Part shown: positions 57,246 through 64,000 of the stretch, piece by piece
How the letters are laid out: each line of letters opens with the position of its first letter
How positions within the stretch are numbered: position 1 is the stretch's first letter
Origin: Patagioenas fasciata
Taxonomy: Eukaryota > Chordata > Aves > Columbiformes > Columbidae
Direction: 5' to 3'
Length of the DNA stretch: 64,000 nt
Assembly (NCBI RefSeq): GCF_037038585.1
Contig: NC_092523.1
Location: forward strand, 48,377,501 to 48,441,500
Made by a program: the position numbers and the translations under genes
The notes under the pieces: model-generated
What the model was told of the DNA's origin: nothing
The model's input: only the letters and a program-made list of their open reading frames with translations
Databases searched by the model: none

Positions 57246-60200
57246 CCAGCAGTAGCCACTGAATGACCCCATCTCATTCACCCTGGGAACTCAGGACTCG
57301 AAAGCAAAGAGGGAAGAGATATCCTGGCAGTCTAGGCTCGCAGGTGCCCATAATATGTCATTTAAAATGTTCCCTCTGCCTGGGGATAGTCTGTCAGTGT
57401 TGAAATTCATTTGCATTACCTATTTTAGGTGCTGGCCTCTTTCTCCAAAAAGCCCTGGAGCTGGAAAGCTTCTTGGGTTACCTCATGCATAGCTCTTCTC
57501 TGCTGCATGCCAGTTCCTAATACTTTCTGCCTCTCCAGTAAAACAAACAGGTTTTGCCTGCAGACCCCAAGTTATCCATGGCATGCCATAACCAGGTTGG
57601 CATTTGTCTTGAATGCCGTATTCTCTCTGCTTCAGCCATGGAGATCCATATAGTGACCTCCCACACTCATTCACTCAGGCCTAGTAATTAATCAGCTAGC
57701 AAGGGCAATGGTTAAATGGCACTCAGTACCATACACAGGCACATAATGGCACAATTAAATCTCCTAAACAGATGTAAAATGACTTCCTTAAGGTAGCTGC
57801 TCAGCTCAGACAGTTCACAGAATACCAGATGCTAATGGGCAATGTTCAAATGTAAGTCTGGCTTAATGAAATCATGCCACATCGATCAAGCATGAACGCA
57901 GCCTAGTTGGCATTTCCAGCTAATCGTTAATATGTGACCCCCACTAGGCCCAAAATTAATCAGTACAACCAATTACTCTGCCCCTACCAATAACACTGGT
58001 GCTCAGCGGGCCCAGACTTTAACATAGACAGCTTGGCGAGCATCTGTGGATTTTCTGCCCAAGAAAAGCAGAGTGTGTGTGGGTGACTGAGACCCTGCAG
58101 GGCTCACTCTTAGCTCGGCCAGGGCTGCGTAAGCAGGACCTAGAGCCTCTCCAGAGACAAGCAGTTCTGCAGTGGGAAGGTGATGGGGTGAGCCCATCTC
58201 ACACAGAAGAGCCACAGGGGAGGGGGACGACCCGGGGGACGCAGCAGAGACAGGTGAGTTCTGTGTTCTGCCAGAGGCTTTGAAGCCACGTGTCGTCAGA
58301 CCTTTCTATACATTTATTTCCCCATCTGTAATAAAATAAGTAAAACAGCACTTAGTTGCCTCATAGGGTGTGTGAGCTGTACTTAATTGATATATATGTG
58401 CAACCAATTAAAAGGTTCTGGGAAGAGGGGAGAGTTGAGAGGAGCTAAATGGCATTCATGCTCCTGCATAATGCTGTGTCCTCATGTACTGCACCCTTCA
58501 AAGGATGAAGTGTCCCATGCCACCACCTCCCTTTAACAGTAAACCTAATTTTGAAGTCAGATGGAGACATCTTGCTCTGTCTTGTCTTGACACACAAGAT
58601 GTCTTCATAACCTGGACACCCTCACCATCAACATGCAAGGGTCTGTTCTGACCCAAGGCAACAGATGTGAGCTTTTCATGCAGAAGAACACTGAGAGTTA
58701 AATCGTCCTTCAAAACAATCCACCTCAAGAGCAGAGAGAATGAGGTAAATCGAGAGAAAGCTGGAAGAAACCTGGGTTTAGAGAGTGCTGCAGCTTCCTG
58801 CTCTACACTGCTGTCACAAGATGGTACAAACATATCACCAGTCCTTGCATGTAGTTTTCCTTTGCACTAATGTGTTGGTACACACTTATTCAAGAGTCAC
58901 TTAAAATATGAAATAAGCACTCTTTTCCAGGTGCTATAGTATTCAGCCTGTTTTCTATTATGGCTCTAGGCTGCAGTCTGGAATATGTTATGACACCCTC
59001 TTCTTCCATATGCTACATCTCCCTGCTCCTCTGGATGATATCAAAGTTTAATTATCCTTTGACTTTGCCTCATCCTGGCCTTCAACAAGCACCAAGACCT
59101 TGCAGCCCAAGTTGTTTAAGACACCAGAGCCATTGGCTGCAGGCATGCCTTCACAACTTTCTTCAACATGCCGGCGCCAGGCTTGTATGCAGAAGACTAG
59201 GCTCTGGTGTGCCTATTTGATGAGGTACAGTGTGCAGAGCCATGAGCGCACAGGGAGGAAACTGAGCTTTCAGAGGTCTTCACTGCCACAGCTGTTCCTG
59301 CCCAAGGGAAAATAATCGAAGAGTAATGATAGACATCGCTGGTACACCACTCACTGGTATATTGTCTCATTGAGATGATGGGAGCACTTCTCTGTAGGCT
59401 AGATGACATGAGGACCATAAAAGAAAACTGTAACAAGATAACGGGGCAAATGAACCAGGATTGCATCTCCCAGCTCCTCATGCAACATGGAGCCACACAG
59501 CGACACATGGCTCCTGACAGAGGAGCTGTGAAGCTAGGGGAAAAAAAATGGAAGAAGAGAAAAGAAAGATGAAGAAAAAATAAAATCAGCTGATTCAGCT
59601 TAGAGCCATGCACAGGCAGAGTCAGTCCCTGCCACAGCACTGACTCAGAGCTGAACAAGTGAAGGGATAGGGCTCCTGCCCATGCTCCCTTGTATTCAGC
59701 CACTCATCAAACTCAGGCAGGACACTCTTTTTACACTCATGCAGGTAATTAATTCAGACATCAGGAAGGAGACACTGGAGACTTATTGCTCACTTCATTA
59801 AAGAAAAAAAATTCAAAGAACCAGCACAACCTGGCAGAAACTCAGCTCTGCGCTTCCCAGGCAGACAATGGCTCAGCCTTGATATTAAATGTCAACGGTT
59901 GCTAGACAGTACCCATCACTGGCAAATAACTAGTAGTTTGGGAAGGGCATCCTCTGTTCAGGGCACTCAAGACCCATCCTGTTCCTCCAGTGAGGCAGGA
60001 AAGTCCTTGGCATGGGATGGTGGGACTGCTAGCCATGTCTGGAGATGTGTAGGCTCTGGCAAGGGCTTTTCAAGGCAGAAACCCACTCAACCCTATGAAC
60101 TGTTGGTTCAGCAGTCAGTTCCTCTCTGATTTTATCCTTCCTCTCCTTTACACCCTGGGATGTGTTATTCCTCTGTATCTTAGGATGGAAAATCCAGCAT

Positions 60201-62999
60201 GAACAGAGATCTCAATGCAGTACCTAGAACTAAGTAATGGCTTGGACCTGTAGGATGCTGCTGTCTCCCAGGGCAACACAGCACAGGTAATTCAGCCTGT
60301 GTTCCAGGAGACCTGCAAAGGTCCATTCACGGAAATAATGGTCACTGTAGGCCTAAGCTGCATTGCCATCCCACGTCATGGGCAAAAGAGAGACCCAGCC
60401 ACTGCAAGCCACTGATTCATCCTTCCTAAGAAAGATCAGATTAATCACCTGATACAGACATCTGCTCCCCTGCATTTGCCACTGACAGCTGTCCTGCTTT
60501 GAGACACTGGCTGTTTGGTATTACCCATCTCATGTGAGACCTTTAGCAAGATCAGGTCTAGATTTACTAAGCATCTGAAGAGCTACTGGGACTTGAACTT
60601 CTGCACAGGCCTTTATACCACCTCGTTGAAGAGGGTTGAATGCTGAGCTGAGACAGTGGGTTTGTGATGTTGAAACAGCTTAGCTGGAGGCCAGCCTTTA
60701 GTACATCACAGTTAAGTACCACCATACTTCAGCCACAGAGGCTTGCGTGTGGATCGGACCCAGGCTGGAGGTGTTACTTAAGTTACAAGCCACATTGGCA
60801 CGCCATGAAAGACAAGCCAGGAAGAGGTGGCTAGTTTATTATAGCATTCTTCAGACCAGTAGAAAACCCACTCAATTAACCAACACTTTGCTTTTTATGC
60901 AAGTCTTCTTTGAAAGTTTATTTTAACTGCAACTAAACTGGGTTCCATGGCTACAGCTGGGGTATCTCTACCACTGCCGTCTGTTGCTTTGGGTCAGATG
61001 CCAATGTAAATGACCAGAGCTGGCTGAAATGTGAAGTCTTGGCTTGTCTGAGGACAGTGCTCTGGCTTGTTGGGTGACTTCAGGTAAGTCAGACCCTGAC
61101 TCTTTACCTGACTTTCCCCATCTGTCCAGTAAGGGTAACTGCTCCACCTTCAGAAGTGCATGGAGGCTGAGGGTTGTTCTCACTTGAGGTTCGCCCTTTG
61201 CCCTGTCCTTAGTGAGAACACTTTTCAAAACCCTGTTTTTAAACTTCTGTGGGAATTAGGCAGTAACTCAAGATGAGGTGGGCACACCAGCCTGGCCAGG
61301 ATGCGGAAATCCCCAAACTGAACATCTCCTATTATCCCTGACATAGCTCATCCCTCCTGTGACACTGCTTAGTCAGCACAGCATTTGCAAACCCATTGGA
61401 AAACCAAGTGAATCCCTAAAACCAGAAGCTAAACCCCTTAAAACCCAAGCCAGAAAATGCAGTTATCCTAGCACAGCTCACTCGGACTCTGGGAAAGGCT
61501 TTGAGTGCATCACATTCAACAGGCACATCAGATCAGCCATGCAGGATATGGAGAAAATGCAGAGCAGCTGCTACATACATAATACATCCAGTTAGAAAGC
61601 ATCATAGAAATTTCTTGCCACTTTAATACATTAATCTTGGGAGCTACTAAAGGCACATTCAGCATTAATGGTCCATGCTTTCCTCTACAACTAGGAAAAA
61701 TAAAAAAGTGCAGGTCAATAGGGCATGATCCTTGAAGGTGTCCCCAGAAAGCCCCGAAAGCTCATTTGATGGATGAATCACCTTCAGCAACATGGTAAAA
61801 CCTCCTGAATTGTGTAAATGGATTAGGACTTACAATAGATTTTCTGCAAAACTATGCAACAGCTTATAGAGAAACTGGGTGGAGAAGAAGCCAGGGACAT
61901 GAAGGACATCAATGTATTTAATGTGAAACAGAACAAACAAACAAACAACACACCAAACCTTCAGCCAGGCAGATCATTTTAACTACACCAGAAAACCACC
62001 TTTTTAAAGAGGATGGACATTTAGGTTTGTTGACAAACATCCTCCCAAGGTAAGTCTTGCTCTTTGCCTGATCCTACTCCTAACCTGATGAGGACAGGAC
62101 TGAGTATTACAGCAGCTCAGATCTGCACTTGGCACTTTACTACCACACAGTCCATTGCAGCTAGTGTCCAGGGGTTGCTTGTAGGTGATGGCATCAATAA
62201 GGTATGAGGTTTAGCCTGCAAAAAGAGGATTAAGCCACAATCCTTATCAATGATTTAAAACCACCTACCATGCACCTTTTCAGTCTGCCATCAGCACACC
62301 ATGGACGTGAAGACTCAGACTGATATTATGGCTATGGTTACAGAGCTTCTAAGCGCAATGGCCTACCAAGACTCTCTGTAGGGTCCCAGACACATGGTCC
62401 AGGGGTCTGGCTTACTTCAGAAGAGATTGTTCTTAATAAAATGTTTCACTGCTATTCAACTGCTCTTGCGGCTCAAAGACTCCTCTAGCTTATAAATGCT
62501 TTGGTGATCCTATCCTGGACATGCTCATTCCACAAGCTGATTGCTGTTGTAAAAGCTGACTTAGACAGTAGGACCACAAAAGGAAACAATTTAGACTCAG
62601 AGCTCTGCACACTCTTAGCACTTGGCTGAATCACACCCACAGTGATGTCCAGCTCCAAGCTGGCAAAACTGATCATAGAATCATTTTGGTTGCAATTATC
62701 TTAAAAATATCTTGAATTTCCCTGCCACATAAAATGAAGCTTGGATCCAGCAGAGCATCTTTTGTGTGTGCTTGTGGCTAATTTCTTAAAGGGCAGTACA
62801 CAGGAGGACAGTCATAGAGGGAAGCACACCCAGGCCTGTGCTGCTTGGCTGACACATTGATGAGCCAAGATGGTACAGGGGCTGGGAGAAGCAAATGACA
62901 CTAGGTGACAAGTTCCAAACAAGGGACATCTTTGTATAGTGCATAGTTAGAGCATGGACACAGCAAACCACAGAAGTTGTGCATGCTAAAAGCTCTCAC
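57246..62999. other. intergenic DNA, no gene seen
   Basis: No credible exon. An AT-rich block at 57880-57965 with TAATCG and TTAATC motifs may be regulatory. A short AAAC repeat lies at 61928-61952. Confidence 0.6.
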
Positions 63000-63004
63000 A
63001 AGAT

Positions 63005-63150
63005 CAAAGAGAAATTAGACAAATTCATGACAGAAAAATCCATCAAGTACTATTAATTGCCAAGACAGAGTCTCTGCTTCAGGAAATCCCTCAGTCTTAC
63101 ACACGTGGAGGCCAGGACAGTACCCTGGGGTAGTATCAGAACATGCTAGC
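63005..63150 (+). mobile_element. possible ancient CR1/L3-like 3'UTR remnant
   Basis: Contains ATTAGACAAATTCATGACAG, AAATCCATCAAGTACTATTA and CTTCAGGAAATCCCTCAGTC, which follow the order of the sense 3'UTR of old CR1/L3-type LINEs. Divergence is high and the call could be wrong. Confidence 0.4.
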
Positions 63151-63235
63151 CCCATGCTTTTACTTGACCTCCTGCCTATGAAGTCATCTCCCTCCAAGTA
63201 GCAATGTTGTAAGACTACAACCTAAACTTCACAGA

Positions 63236-63355
63236 AAAACAAAACAAAATTAAATCAAAACCAAAAAAAACACCCCCCCCACAAAAAAAAAAAACAACAA
63301 CCAAAACAACAGCAACAAAAAATCCACAAACAACACACACAAAACCCCCAACTTT
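63236..63355. repeat. A/C-rich low-complexity tract
   Basis: About 120 bp almost free of G and T: AAAAC units, a C8 run, an A12 run and CAACAACC units. Confidence 0.9.
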
Positions 63356-64000
63356 TTATCTTGGAGCATGTCTGTGAGCCCTATGGAAAAGACTCCAGGA
63401 GCAAGATCTATTGCAAATGTGAGGAGGCAGGAAAGAAAGCTATGCCATTTTGCCTGAACTGACCCTCTGATCTACAGGCACCATCCCTGCCTCCTGTTGA
63501 TTTTTTCTTCCCAGAAGGTAAAATGCACATGAATCATTAACAAGTTCGTAGAGCCGTACGTGCTATCTTGATTTGCGTAATTAATTCTGAGCCAATGTGA
63601 TTCAGCAAATTAATAAAATTGTTGTTGCTGGGGTGGAAATTCCTGTTACCTGCAGCGGGGCTGGATTCGCTGTTCATCTGCATCTTTGCAGGTGCCTGTG
63701 ACCACAACAGCAGGAGCTATATACAAAGTATGTAGACATGCGGTAAATATCCACAGAGCAGAAGAGAATGAGAAGAAACGCATAATGATCTGAAGTTTTA
63801 GTGGCTCTTCACTCCGAGAGAGACAGTTCATGATGGCTCCTGTGCAAGAGATCAAGTTTGGCCTGATGAGCTGATGTCCATGCGTCATTTCTAGAATCTG
63901 GGAAGACATCTACAACACTTGGGTCCTTCTACTCATTCAAGCGGTCTCTCCTAATCTCCTTTACCTGAGAGATCCCTGTTGACAGAGAGAACTAGCCCAG
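63356..64000. other. intergenic DNA at right edge, no gene seen
   Basis: No exon recognised. A homeodomain-motif-rich block at about 63540-63625 (TAATTAATTC, AAATTAATAAAATTG) is a candidate regulatory element. Confidence 0.55.

Overview
The window is nuclear DNA from a vertebrate, most likely a bird. Genes have GT-AG introns, the only interspersed repeats recognised are CR1-type LINE fragments and one retroviral LTR, and introns are short: sixteen tankyrase exons fit in about 23 kb. The species cannot be named from the sequence. There is no bacterial-style gene organisation, and most open frames in the window are chance.

Left part (1-35,450, + strand): the 3' half of TNKS (tankyrase-1). The window opens inside an intron, with a partial antisense retroviral LTR at the very edge. 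From 7,470 to 30,288 lie sixteen coding exons. They are probably exons 12-27 if the human 27-exon structure holds. They encode the last 744 residues: the end of the third ankyrin cluster, ankyrin clusters 4 and 5, the linker, the SAM domain and the complete PARP catalytic domain with its zinc site. All splice phases join correctly, and the C-terminal numbering agrees with human tankyrase-1 without a net insertion or deletion. A 3'UTR of about 5 kb follows, with poly(A) signals at 33,537, 35,277 and 35,431.

Middle part (about 35,390-41,450, - strand): DUSP4 (MAP kinase phosphatase-2), four coding exons for a 379-residue protein. Its first exon lies in a strong CpG island (about 40,430-41,560) that also holds the promoter. 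TNKS and DUSP4 are convergent, and poly(A) signals for both strands fall within about 60 bp of each other near 35,390-35,440.

Right part (41,700-64,000): about 22 kb upstream of DUSP4 with no gene I can support. It holds CR1 fragments of different ages, A/C-rich simple repeats, and several AT-rich or homeodomain-motif-rich blocks that could be conserved regulatory elements. The two genes act in different pathways: tankyrase in PARylation of axin, TRF1 and other partners, DUSP4 in nuclear ERK/JNK/p38 dephosphorylation. Their adjacency is positional, not functional. I see no evidence of a new biological system. The best leads are the overlapping 3' ends, an intron-retention reading frame in TNKS, paired inverted motifs at the DUSP4 promoter, and the candidate noncoding elements upstream.
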